Assembly: GCF_007995155.1 (NCBI RefSeq)
Contig: NZ_CP042593.1
Coordinates: forward strand, 1,654,001 to 1,718,000
Direction of reading: 5' to 3'
Origin: Cytobacillus dafuensis
Lineage (GTDB): Bacteria > Bacillota > Bacilli > Bacillales > Cytobacillaceae
Length of the DNA stretch: 64,000 nucleotides
Below, piece after piece: positions 51,431 through 59,623 of this stretch (the first letter of the stretch is position 1; each line of letters begins with the position of its first letter). The translations under genes and the position numbers were made by a program. The notes under the pieces were generated by a model. It saw only the letters and a list, made by a program, of their open reading frames with translations, was not told where the DNA came from and did no database searches.

Positions 51431-51473
51431 AGCATAAAGGATAAATAATATGAAGCTGGTGACCTCAATCACA
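51431..51473 (-). promoter_or_regulatory. FNR-like box and -10, ric promoter
   Basis: On the minus strand TGTGA-N6-TCACC (51473-51458) is followed by -10 TATGCT (51436-51431). Centre-to--10 distance is 29.5 bp, the same as at the other three FNR-like promoters. Confidence 0.8.
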
Positions 51474-51515
51474 CTTTCTTATTTTTTTGAAAAAAACTAT
51501 TAAAGAGAGAGAGGA

Positions 51516-51558
51516 TGTGAGGTTTGTCATGTAGAATCAAATGAATTACATATATAAT
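51516..51558 (+). promoter_or_regulatory. FNR-like box and -10, moeA promoter
   Basis: TGTGA-N6-TCATG (51516-51531; 8 of 10 consensus positions) lies 29.5 bp, centre to -10 start, before TATAAT (51553-51558). The weaker right half-site suggests lower affinity. Confidence 0.65.
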
Positions 51559-51592
51559 AAAGTAGAAGATCAAGGCTTAGGAGCTGATACTA

Positions 51593-52858
51593 TTGGTTGA
51601 AAGAAGAACTCCAATACCTGTAGGAGAAGCAGTCAAACGTGTGATGGACTTTTCAATACAGGGACAAACAGAATTTATTTCAATAAATAAAAGTTTTGGC
51701 AGATATTTGTCTGAAGATATTACTGCGACAAATGACGTTCCACACTTTGATCGTGCCCCCTATGATGGTTTTGCTGTTAGAGCGATTGATACAAAATTAG
51801 CGGCACAAACAAATCCAGTGGAATTCGAGGTTGTCGACCATATTGGAGCAGGATTAATCACAACAAAGAGTGTAGAAGCTTTTCAAGCTGTTCGTATTAT
51901 GACTGGTGCTCAAATGCCTTCTGAATGTGATGCAGTTGTTATGCTTGAGTTAGCAAAGGTATATGAAAAGGACGGAAAAAGCTTTATGTCAATTAAACGT
52001 CCATATAATTCAGGTGATAATGTTTCATATCGAGGGGAAGATGCTAAGGAAGGCGATGTCCTCATTAGAAAAGGGACAAAGATTAATCCTGGAACACAAG
52101 CGATTCTTGCTACATTCGGCTACGCAAAAGTTCCAGTGGCAAGGAAACCATTAGTAGGTCTTTTTGCAACAGGTACGGAGCTATTGGATGTTGATGATCC
52201 ATTAGAGCCAGGAAAAATCAGGAACAGCAATTCACATATGATTGCGGCTCAAATTGAAAGAACAGGTGCAGAAGTCCTTTATTTTGGCAAGCTTCCTGAT
52301 GAATTTGAAACCTGCTATGAAGCGGTCAAACAGGCACTTGATAAAGTTGATATGCTAATTACAACAGGTGGAGTTTCTGTAGGCGATTTTGATTACTTAC
52401 CTGCCATTTATGAAAAAATGAAGGCCGCGGTTCTATTTAATAAGGTGGCTATGCGTCCTGGCAGTGTAACAACTGTAGCTCAATTTGAGGGAAAGCTTTT
52501 ATTTGGATTATCTGGAAACCCATCCGCATGTTATGTTGGTTTTGAACTTTATGCACGGCCAATTATAAGGAAAATGCTGTTTACTGAGAAGCCACATCTA
52601 CGTAAAGAAAAAGCAATTCTTGAAGAAGACTTTTTAAAGGCAAATCCTTTTACTCGCTTTGTAAGAAGTGACTTAACTTTTAAAGAAGGTAAATTGGCAG
52701 TTTCTCCAAGCGGATTAGATAAATCTAATATTGTGATGAGTCTTGCTGGGGCTAACTCCTTTATTATTTTACCAGGAGGAACAAGAGGCTTCGAGGCAGG
52801 TACAGAAGTAGATGTATTATTGCTAGAAGATTTTACTGGAAATGAGTGGCCATGGTAA
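51593..52858 (+). CDS. moeA: Molybdopterin molybdotransferase MoeA
   Basis: MoeA inserts molybdenum into adenylyl-molybdopterin. The 421-residue protein contains DRAPYDGFAVRA, VRIMTGAQMPSECDAVVMLE, GLFATGTELLDV, GKIRNSNSHMI, TTGGVSVGDFDYLP and FGLSGNPSACYVGFE in family order. The start is TTG 51593 after AGGAG. It overlaps mobB by seven bases; with moaA nearby this makes a molybdenum cofactor cluster under an FNR-like promoter. Confidence 0.95.
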   Translation: MVERRTPIPVGEAVKRVMDFSIQGQTEFISINKSFGRYLSEDITATNDVPHFDRAPYDGFAVRAIDTKLAAQTNPVEFEVVDHIGAGLITTKSVEAFQAVRIMTGAQMPSECDAVVMLELAKVYEKDGKSFMSIKRPYNSGDNVSYRGEDAKEGDVLIRKGTKINPGTQAILATFGYAKVPVARKPLVGLFATGTELLDVDDPLEPGKIRNSNSHMIAAQIERTGAEVLYFGKLPDEFETCYEAVKQALDKVDMLITTGGVSVGDFDYLPAIYEKMKAAVLFNKVAMRPGSVTTVAQFEGKLLFGLSGNPSACYVGFELYARPIIRKMLFTEKPHLRKEKAILEEDFLKANPFTRFVRSDLTFKEGKLAVSPSGLDKSNIVMSLAGANSFIILPGGTRGFEAGTEVDVLLLEDFTGNEWPW

Positions 52859-53382
52859 AAGCACCAATAATTTTTCAAATAGTTGGTTACCAGAATAGCG
52901 GAAAAACAACGCTTGTGAAAAAAGTGATTGAATGTTTATCTAAAAATGGATTTGCGGTGGCTACTATCAAGCATCATGGGCATGGAGGCAAACCGGACAT
53001 TATTGATAGTAAGGACTCAGGTCAGCATATAGCTTCAGGTGCACTATATTCTATCGTAGAAGGAAGTGGAAGGCTTCTGTTGCAAGCCGAAAAATTGGCC
53101 TGGACTTTACAAGAACAAATTAGAATTCTGGAGTCTCTAAAGCCTGACTTTATCATCATTGAAGGACATAAAAATGAAGAGTATCCTAAAGTTGTGATCA
53201 TAAAGGAAAAAGAAGACCATGCTCTTTTATCAAGTTTGGAAAATATTAAAGCTGTTATCTCTTGGAACAATATAGCTGAAGAAATCCAAAATACATTTTC
53301 TCCAATCTCCTTTTTCAATGTTCATGACAATAAAGGGTTAGAATGGATTTGCCAGTACTTGATGAAACAATTAAATAAATAG
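52852..53382 (+). CDS. mobB: Molybdopterin-guanine dinucleotide biosynthesis protein MobB
   Basis: A 176-residue P-loop GTPase that assists MobA in forming the guanine dinucleotide cofactor. Walker A is GYQNSGKTTL, followed by TIKHHGHGG, DSKDSGQHIASGA and DFIIIEGHKNEEYPKV. ATG 52852 lies inside the end of moeA. The cofactor made would be the bis-MGD form used by nitrate reductase and formate dehydrogenase. Confidence 0.93.
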   Translation: MVKAPIIFQIVGYQNSGKTTLVKKVIECLSKNGFAVATIKHHGHGGKPDIIDSKDSGQHIASGALYSIVEGSGRLLLQAEKLAWTLQEQIRILESLKPDFIIIEGHKNEEYPKVVIIKEKEDHALLSSLENIKAVISWNNIAEEIQNTFSPISFFNVHDNKGLEWICQYLMKQLNK

Positions 53383-53391
53383 AGCTTTGTC

Positions 53392-53424
53392 AAAGAACCG
53401 TCAAATTTTGACGGTTCTTTCTTT
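53392..53424 (+). terminator. Terminator of moeA-mobB
   Basis: AAAGAACCGTCAAA pairs with TTTGACGGTTCTTT and a T-rich tail follows. Confidence 0.9.
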
Positions 53425-53427
53425 ATC

Positions 53428-53470
53428 TGTGATGCTTTTCACTTTATAAGTATGGATTTATGTATATAGT
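53428..53470 (+). promoter_or_regulatory. FNR-like box and -10, ywiC promoter
   Basis: TGTGA-N6-TCACT (53428-53443) is followed by -10 TATAGT (53465-53470). The centre is 29.5 bp before the -10. ywiC of B. subtilis is adjacent to fnr and reported to be Fnr-controlled. Confidence 0.8.
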
Positions 53471-53500
53471 ATAGAAAGCTTCAGTAGGGAGGTAATGAAA

Positions 53501-54217
53501 ATGAAGCTATTTTTACCGAAACAGCATGGTGCATGGGCAATGTTAATTATCCCTTTTTGGCTCGGTGTTGCAGCATCTGAATTTCACTGGGCTCATATTC
53601 CCTTTTTCATTGGGTGGTTATTATTATATTTAGCTACATATCCAATGCTTTTATTATTTAAAAAGAAAAAAACATCCTTTTATGTAAAATGGACGATTAT
53701 TTATTTTGTTCCTGCATTAGCTGTGCTAAGTATCCCATTATTGGTAAGGCCCTCTATTTTAATATTTGGCTTGCTGATGACCCCTTTTTTTATACTTAAT
53801 GCTTATTATTCATCGAAAAATAGAGATCGGGCATTTGGCAATGATTTAAGTGCTATTTTTGCTTTCTCACTTTCTGGACTAGCAAGCAGTTTTCTGCCAA
53901 ACGGTGAAATCAACTCATCGGCAATTATTGTCTTTTTTAGTTCAATTTTGTTTTTTACTGGTTGTACTTTTTATGTAAAAACAATGATTAGAGAGAAAAA
54001 GAATCAAACATATAAATGGATATCATGGGTTTATCATATTGGTTTGATCATTGCATGGCTCATACTGGGTGAGTGGCAAATTGCCATTGCATTCCTACCG
54101 AGTATGATAAGGGCATTTGTATTTTATGGGAAGCCAATGTCTATGAACAAACTGGGAGTTCTTGAAATTGTTAATACAGCTTTCTTCTTTATCGCTATTC
54201 TTTTCGTTATTATCTAG
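53501..54217 (+). CDS. ywiC: YwiC-like membrane protein
   Basis: A 238-residue protein with about eight hydrophobic segments. It begins MKLFLPKQHGAWAMLIIPF, the hallmark of the YwiC-like family. It also contains FFILNAYYSSKNRDRAFGNDL, which recalls UbiA-type prenyltransferases but without the paired Asp-rich motifs. The function is unknown; linkage to anaerobic growth is by regulation. ATG 53501 is eight bases after GGGAGG; the ATG at 53495 is too close to it. Confidence 0.85.
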   Translation: MKLFLPKQHGAWAMLIIPFWLGVAASEFHWAHIPFFIGWLLLYLATYPMLLLFKKKKTSFYVKWTIIYFVPALAVLSIPLLVRPSILIFGLLMTPFFILNAYYSSKNRDRAFGNDLSAIFAFSLSGLASSFLPNGEINSSAIIVFFSSILFFTGCTFYVKTMIREKKNQTYKWISWVYHIGLIIAWLILGEWQIAIAFLPSMIRAFVFYGKPMSMNKLGVLEIVNTAFFFIAILFVII

Positions 54218-54220
54218 AAA

Positions 54221-54337
54221 AGGGGCTGTCCCATAAGGTATCTGGCATCCACTTAATACACAATATCTAGAATTCCACTCACTTATTGATTCTAGATATT
54301 GTTCGTGGTGCCTGACCCCTTGCTTTGGGACAGCCCC
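54221..54337. repeat. REP/MITE-like long palindrome, copy 2 (inverted)
   Basis: This is the reverse complement of a sequence closely related to 601-720. Its outer arms are GGGGCTGTCCCA and TGGGACAGCCCC, and its inner arms are TATCTAGAAT and ATTCTAGATA. It begins four bases after the ywiC stop and may also act as the transcription end between ywiC and the convergent fnr. Confidence 0.8.
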
Positions 54338-54401
54338 TATTAAAATATGTATAGCATTTTAAGAGTTCGAGATATGACTAGTTGAAGGCACTTACTCTTT
54401 T

Positions 54402-55094
54402 CTATTCAATATTGCAAATATCTAGAGGACAGTTCTCACAATCAATTTCTTTTTTTAAGTAAGAAAGACTATGGATTGTAATAATTCCTTTATCAATAGA
54501 AAGGATTCCAATTTTCCTTAATTCACCAAGCATTCGATTTACTACTTCTCTTGATGTTCCGCAAAAATTGGCTAGTTCTTGATTGGTTAATGGTACTTTA
54601 ATTGTTATACCTTCCCTCGATAATTCTCCATAGCTATTCGCAAGTCGTATTAAGGTTGAGTATAGAGCTCCTTTTTTTCCATGAAGAACAAGATCTCTAA
54701 ATTTTGTTTGTGTTTTACGGTATTGAAGACTGATCCATTTCATCAATTCAAGTGCAAGTTGATGGTTTTGCTCAAGCTTTTCCTCAAGTTCGTCTTTAAA
54801 GATAACTAAAACTTCTCCACTTTCAATTACTTTAGCATTCATCATATATTTTGGTGAAAGACAAAAAAGCGATAATTCACCAATTAAATCACCTTTTGAG
54901 CACATTCTTAACGTGAGCTCGCGGCCATCAGGGACAATTTTACTAACCTGAATTAGTCCACTTTCCACAATGAAAAGCTCATTTGCGTGCATACCCTCTT
55001 GATAGAGAAATGTTCCTTTTATAATTTTTCTTTTATGATGAGCCATCAATAATATTTCTTTCAGTTCTTCTGAAAGCTCAGTAAAAGACTGCAT
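54402..55094 (-). CDS. fnr: Anaerobic regulator Fnr
   Basis: A 230-residue Crp/Fnr-family activator with an N-terminal cyclic-nucleotide-type beta roll, a dimer helix, and a C-terminal HTH (LTNQELANFCGTSREVVNRML). At the extreme C-terminus CENCPLDIC places cysteines at 219, 222 and 227, the C-x2-C-x4-C cluster that binds a 4Fe-4S cluster in Bacillus Fnr, which uses C-terminal rather than N-terminal ligands and one Asp (Asp134 in KFRDL is a candidate). It activates genes when oxygen is absent. Four promoters 0.3-7 kb away carry its box. The leader contains a hairpin (55109-55137). Confidence 0.92.
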   Translation of the reverse strand: MQSFTELSEELKEILLMAHHKRKIIKGTFLYQEGMHANELFIVESGLIQVSKIVPDGRELTLRMCSKGDLIGELSLFCLSPKYMMNAKVIESGEVLVIFKDELEEKLEQNHQLALELMKWISLQYRKTQTKFRDLVLHGKKGALYSTLIRLANSYGELSREGITIKVPLTNQELANFCGTSREVVNRMLGELRKIGILSIDKGIITIHSLSYLKKEIDCENCPLDICNIE

Positions 55095-55108
55095 TGAAAA
55101 TTACCACC

Positions 55109-55137
55109 TTTTCCCGTAGTTTCTGTCCGTGGGAAAA
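55109..55137 (-). promoter_or_regulatory. Hairpin in the fnr leader
   Basis: On the minus strand TTTTCCC pairs with GGGAAAA around a 15-nt loop, just upstream of the fnr ribosome binding site. Whether it affects translation is unknown. Confidence 0.4.
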
Positions 55138-55234
55138 CGAACTTCTATCACTCAATTATATAAGTGTAAATAAATGAATCCTAAGATAATACTACTATTA
55201 TATTGTAAAGTTGTAAAACATCAAGAAAAAACAG

Positions 55235-55263
55235 TTGATTTTATTTTTCCAAGTTTCTATAAT
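55235..55263 (+). promoter_or_regulatory. Sigma-A promoter of the arginine operon
   Basis: TTGATT (55235-55240), a 17-bp spacer and TATAAT (55258-55263). The sequence to argC is AT-rich and may hold an ArgR site, but I could not identify a convincing ARG box there. Confidence 0.7.
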
Positions 55264-55333
55264 AAGGGAAATACGATTTATAAATATAAATTAAAATGAT
55301 TAAATATACAAAGAGGAAATGAAGGGAAAAGCT

Positions 55334-56365
55334 ATGAAAGTTTCAATAATTGGAACAACTGGATATGGAGGAGCGGAATTACTGCGTATTTTATATAGAC
55401 ATCCTGAATTTGAAATTCAGTCTATTCATTCAACGAAAGAAGACCTTCCCATTTGGAAGGAATATCCTCACCTCTATGATGTAATGGACGAAAAATTGCA
55501 AAGCATTAACTCAGAAAAAATTGCGGAACAATCGGACATCGTTTTTCTTGCAACACCATCGGGAATTTCCGGGAAGCTAGCAGCAGATTTCGCTAATAAA
55601 GATATAAAAGTGATTGATTTATCAGGAGATTTAAGATTACCACCTGAGACGTATTTGCAATGGTACAAACATGAACCTGTCAATGAAGGCTTGACTGACA
55701 AAGCAGTTTATGGGCTATCAGAATGGTATAAGGAAGAAATTAAAAGTTCATCTTTGATTGCTAATCCAGGATGTTATCCTACATCAGCACTATTAAGTCT
55801 TGCACCCGTAGTGAAAGAAAATTTGATTGATCCATCAAGCATAATAATTGATGCGAAATCAGGTGTTTCTGGTGCTGGAAGATCTTTATCAAGAAATACT
55901 AGTTTTTCAGAGGCAAATGAGAACTTCAGAGCCTATAAAGTGAATGAACATCAGCATACACCGGAAATTGAGAAGCAGCTTCTGTTATGGAATAAAGAAA
56001 TAAAACCAATAACATTTACAACACATCTATTGCCTATTACGAGAGGAATAATGACTACTAGCTATTCTCACCTATTAACAGCTTACACTACTCATCAGTT
56101 GCTTGAGCTATATAAAGAAATTTATAAAGGACATCCATTTGTCAGAATACGCCCTGAAAACAGCTTTCCATCTGTAAAAGAGGTTGCTGGTTCAAATTAT
56201 TGTGATATTGGTCTTCATGCTGATCCGAGAACAGGCAGGCTAACAATAATATCAGTCATTGATAATTTAATGAAGGGTGCAGCAGGCCAGGCTGTACAAA
56301 ATGCAAACATTATGTGTGGCTTTGATGATGAAGCAGGACTAGATTTTGTCCCAATGTATCCATAA
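55334..56365 (+). CDS. argC: N-acetyl-gamma-glutamyl-phosphate reductase
   Basis: ArgC carries out the third step of arginine synthesis, NADPH-dependent reduction of N-acetylglutamyl phosphate. The 343-residue protein starts MKVSIIGTTGYGGAELLRIL, has the dinucleotide-binding glycines, the catalytic cysteine in IANPGCYPTSALL, and HQHTPEIEKQ and HLLPITRGI near the active site. The start at 55334 aligns with the family. It is first in the argCJBD-carAB-argF operon. Confidence 0.96.
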   Translation: MKVSIIGTTGYGGAELLRILYRHPEFEIQSIHSTKEDLPIWKEYPHLYDVMDEKLQSINSEKIAEQSDIVFLATPSGISGKLAADFANKDIKVIDLSGDLRLPPETYLQWYKHEPVNEGLTDKAVYGLSEWYKEEIKSSSLIANPGCYPTSALLSLAPVVKENLIDPSSIIIDAKSGVSGAGRSLSRNTSFSEANENFRAYKVNEHQHTPEIEKQLLLWNKEIKPITFTTHLLPITRGIMTTSYSHLLTAYTTHQLLELYKEIYKGHPFVRIRPENSFPSVKEVAGSNYCDIGLHADPRTGRLTIISVIDNLMKGAAGQAVQNANIMCGFDDEAGLDFVPMYP

Positions 56366-56378
56366 GGAGGAATAAAAA

Positions 56379-57611
56379 ATGCAAGCAGTATCCCAAACTG
56401 GGTTAATCAAAGAAATTACCGGAGGAAGTATCATTACCCCAAAAGGTTATAAAACTGATGGCGTTCATGCAGGTTTAAGATATTCGAAAAAAGATTTAGG
56501 AATTATTATTAGTGATGTTCCAGCAAATTGTGGTGCAGTTTATACTACGAGTCAATTTCAAGCAGCGCCATTAATAGTGACACAGGAAAGCATTGCATTT
56601 GAGGAAACAATCCAGGCAGTAGTAGTGAATAGTGCTTGTGCAAATGCATGTACGGGAGAGCGCGGCATAAGAGATGCATTCCAAATGAGAAAATGGACGG
56701 CGAAGAAATTTGATTTGCCTGAACATTACGTAGCTGTTGCATCTACTGGTGTCATAGGAGAATATTTGGCAATGGATAAGGTTGATACAGGAATTCAGAA
56801 TTTTCAGCCTGGTATTGAGCCTGCTCATTCGGATGCTTTTCAAACTGCTATTTTAACAACTGATTTAGTGATGAAAAATTGCTGTTATTCAGCAAAAATT
56901 GACGGCAAAACAGTTGTTATGGGCGGGGCGGCAAAAGGGTCTGGTATGATTCACCCAAACATGGCAACTATGCTTGGATTTATCACTACTGACGCAAATA
57001 TTGAAAGCAAGCACCTTTTGGCTGCGCTTAGGGAAGTGACAGATACAACATTTAATCAAATTACAGTGGACGGCGATACATCAACGAATGATATGGTTCT
57101 AGTTATGGCTAATGGCTTAAGCGGAAATACATCTCTTACACCTGATCATCCAGATTGGGATGTGTTCTTGCAATTGCTGGCAAAAAACTGTGAAAGTCTA
57201 GCAAAGCAAATTGCGAAAGATGGTGAAGGTGCAACGAAGTTAATTGAGGTTGAGGTAATAGGTGCTGAAACTGTTGTAGATGCAAGAAAGGTAGCTAAGC
57301 AAATTGTGGGTTCAAACCTAGTCAAAACAGCAATTTATGGTGAGGATGCCAACTGGGGGAGAATCATTGGAGCAATAGGCCAATCGAGTGTCAATATTAA
57401 TCCTAGTTCTGTAGATATTGCCATTGGTCCTATTGTGATGCTAAAAAATAGTGTACCTCAAGCCTTTTCAGAGGAACAGGCTAGTGAGTATTTAAAAAAT
57501 AAAATAATTCATATTTTTGTAGACTTAAATAATGGTAAGGGAAATGGGAAAGCATGGGGATGTGACCTATCGTATGATTATGTGAAAATTAACGCAAGTT
57601 ACCGAACTTAA
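56379..57611 (+). CDS. argJ: Glutamate N-acetyltransferase / amino-acid acetyltransferase ArgJ
   Basis: A 410-residue ArgJ, which recycles the acetyl group from N-acetylornithine to glutamate. The self-cleavage site is intact: GSGMIHPNMATMLGF, where the Thr in MATML becomes the N-terminus of the beta chain and the nucleophile. The C-terminal NASYRT is conserved. AAGGAGG precedes the ATG. Whether it is mono- or bifunctional cannot be told from sequence, but no separate argA is seen here. Confidence 0.96.
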   Translation: MQAVSQTGLIKEITGGSIITPKGYKTDGVHAGLRYSKKDLGIIISDVPANCGAVYTTSQFQAAPLIVTQESIAFEETIQAVVVNSACANACTGERGIRDAFQMRKWTAKKFDLPEHYVAVASTGVIGEYLAMDKVDTGIQNFQPGIEPAHSDAFQTAILTTDLVMKNCCYSAKIDGKTVVMGGAAKGSGMIHPNMATMLGFITTDANIESKHLLAALREVTDTTFNQITVDGDTSTNDMVLVMANGLSGNTSLTPDHPDWDVFLQLLAKNCESLAKQIAKDGEGATKLIEVEVIGAETVVDARKVAKQIVGSNLVKTAIYGEDANWGRIIGAIGQSSVNINPSSVDIAIGPIVMLKNSVPQAFSEEQASEYLKNKIIHIFVDLNNGKGNGKAWGCDLSYDYVKINASYRT

Positions 57612-57623
57612 GGAGGAAATCGC

Positions 57624-58397
57624 ATGAAAACCATTTTAATAAAATGCGGTGGAAGTGTGATGGATAAGCTAGCACCAACATTTTTTGAAAGTCTTAAAGA
57701 ATTAGAAAGTAACGGGTATCAGCTTGTATTTGTGCACGGTGGAGGATCAGATATTAATAGGATGCTTGATTTATTCCAGGTTCCTCATGAATTTGTTGAT
57801 GGTTTACGTAAGACAACTGCAAAAGCAATGGAGATTGTGGAAATGGTTTTGTCAGGTCACACGAATAGGAAGCTTGTATCAAACCTAGAATCTAAGGGAT
57901 TAAAGGCTTTCGGATTGAATGGCAGTGACAGCAAATTTTTACAGGGGAGATTTATTGATCGGGAGAGGCTTGGTTTTGTTGGTGAAGTAGTGAAAATCAA
58001 CCTTCGTATAGTGTCTTTGCTTTTACGAGAAAAATATATACCAGTTATTACTCCTATTGCTATTACTGAAAATGGAATCAAGCTTAATATAAATGCCGAT
58101 TTTGCTGCTGCAGCAATTGCTAACGCCCTTCAAGTTGATAAATGCATTTTTGTCACAGATGTAGATGGAATTATGATTGATGGCAAGCTTATTCAACAAA
58201 CCGATATAGCTGAAGTGCAAAGATATATTACTGAAGAAAAAATAACGGGCGGCATGATTCCTAAGGTTAAATCTGCGATAGATGCGATTGAAAAAGGACT
58301 TCATAGTGTGATGATCGTTTCTGGAGAAAAAAAGTTTTTTGAAGGTTCGGAATGGAGCGGAACAGAAATACATGCAAAAGAGAGGGTTTTACAATGA
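57624..58397 (+). CDS. argB: Acetylglutamate kinase
   Basis: A 257-residue amino-acid kinase for the second step. KCGGSVMD near the N-terminus, VHGGGSDINRML, GLRKTTAKAMEIVEMVLSG, GLNGSDSKFLQ, NINADFAAAAIANAL, FVTDVDGIM and GGMIPKVKSA are the expected substrate and ATP-binding motifs. It is short, without the N-terminal helix of feedback-inhibited hexameric kinases, so arginine inhibition at this step is less likely. It overlaps argD by four bases. Confidence 0.96.
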   Translation: MKTILIKCGGSVMDKLAPTFFESLKELESNGYQLVFVHGGGSDINRMLDLFQVPHEFVDGLRKTTAKAMEIVEMVLSGHTNRKLVSNLESKGLKAFGLNGSDSKFLQGRFIDRERLGFVGEVVKINLRIVSLLLREKYIPVITPIAITENGIKLNINADFAAAAIANALQVDKCIFVTDVDGIMIDGKLIQQTDIAEVQRYITEEKITGGMIPKVKSAIDAIEKGLHSVMIVSGEKKFFEGSEWSGTEIHAKERVLQ

Positions 58398-59551
58398 GCC
58401 ATTTATTTCCTACTTATTCACGTTGGGAGATTGAGCCAGATTTCGCCGAAGGTAGCATCATTATAGATAAAGATGGAAAAAGATATTTAGACTTTACATC
58501 AGGGATTGGTGTATGCAATCTTGGGCATCGTCCAGAGGCAGTTCATCATGCCATTATCAAGCAGCTTAATCGTTTCTGGCATGTCTCTAACTTATTTATT
58601 CAAGAAGAGCAGGAAGTGGCTGCAAAGCTATTAGCAGATGCCGCGGAAATGGAATTGGTTTTCTTTGCTAATAGTGGAGCAGAAGCAAATGAAGCAGCAA
58701 TAAAATTAGCACGAAAGGCGACAGGTCGAACGAAAATTATTACGTTTCATAACTCCTTTCACGGCCGTACTTTTGCTGCTATGTCTGCAACTGGTCAGGA
58801 TAAGATCAAAACAGGATACGGACCAATGTTAGAAACATTTATATATGTTCCTTATAATAATATTGATGCCTTAAAACAAGAAGTGAATTCAGAAACAGCT
58901 GCTATAATGATCGAGATTGTTCAAGGTGAAGGCGGTATTCATATTGGAGAAAGAGAGTTTTTAAGTGAAGTTGAGCAGCTTTGTAAAGATTACGGAGCTC
59001 TCTTTATCATTGATGAAATCCAAACAGGAATTGGCAGGACTGGTAAACCTTTTGCATTCCAACATTTTCAATTAGCTCCGGATATCGTTACTTCTGCTAA
59101 AGGATTAGGAAATGGTTTGCCAATTGGAGCAGTGATTGGGAGGAAGGAACTTGAATCTGTATTTGGTCCTGGAAGCCATGGATCAACATTTGGCGGAAAT
59201 CCATTATCCATTTCTGCTTCCATTGCAACGATGGAATCCATTTTTTGTGGAGAGTTTTTGAAGCAAGTGGAGCATAAAAGCCAATATCTGTTTGATAAAC
59301 TGTCAAATGGTCTTCATTTAATTCCTGAAATATTGGAAATAAGGAAGCTTGGTATGATGATTGGAATTGAAACTTCTATTGATTTACCGACACTATTAAA
59401 AAAGCTTAGGGAAATGGGGTTGCTGGCACTCCCAGCAGGGAATAATGTTGTTCGATTGCTGCCCCCATTGACGGTAGTTACTGAGGAAATAGATGAAGCA
59501 GTAAACATCATTCAAGAAGCCGTTATTCATTTTTCAAAGACAGCCGTTTAG
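58394..59551 (+). CDS. argD: Acetylornithine aminotransferase
   Basis: A 385-residue class III PLP aminotransferase that converts N-acetylglutamate semialdehyde to N-acetylornithine. FANSGAEANEAAIKLARK binds PLP phosphate, SFHGRTFAAMSATGQ follows, FIIDEIQTGIGRTGK contains the PLP-ring Asp, and the Schiff-base lysine is in TSAKGLGNGLPIGA. The start at 58394 (ATGA overlap with argB) is chosen over the upstream in-frame ATG, which lies inside argB. Confidence 0.96.
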   Translation: MSHLFPTYSRWEIEPDFAEGSIIIDKDGKRYLDFTSGIGVCNLGHRPEAVHHAIIKQLNRFWHVSNLFIQEEQEVAAKLLADAAEMELVFFANSGAEANEAAIKLARKATGRTKIITFHNSFHGRTFAAMSATGQDKIKTGYGPMLETFIYVPYNNIDALKQEVNSETAAIMIEIVQGEGGIHIGEREFLSEVEQLCKDYGALFIIDEIQTGIGRTGKPFAFQHFQLAPDIVTSAKGLGNGLPIGAVIGRKELESVFGPGSHGSTFGGNPLSISASIATMESIFCGEFLKQVEHKSQYLFDKLSNGLHLIPEILEIRKLGMMIGIETSIDLPTLLKKLREMGLLALPAGNNVVRLLPPLTVVTEEIDEAVNIIQEAVIHFSKTAV

Positions 59552-59570
59552 GCTGATTCTTTTTCGAATT

Positions 59571-59607
59571 TATGAATAAAAATGTAATTATGCAAATAAA
59601 TATACAA
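59571..59607 (+). promoter_or_regulatory. Tandem ARG boxes upstream of carA
   Basis: TATGAATAAAAATGTAAT (59571-59588) is close to the Bacillus ArgR/AhrC operator CATGAATAAAAATTCAAG. A second, weaker TATGCAAATAAATATACA follows at 59590-59607. They sit inside the operon between argD and carA, suggesting a second regulated promoter. A small stem CAGCC/GGCTG (59541-59555) with T-run precedes them. Confidence 0.65.
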
Positions 59608-59623
59608 AAATATGAGGTGGAAT

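Noticed and set aside
55264..55330. ARG box at the argC promoter
   Set aside because: The region is AT-rich, but no segment matches the operator as well as the one before carA.
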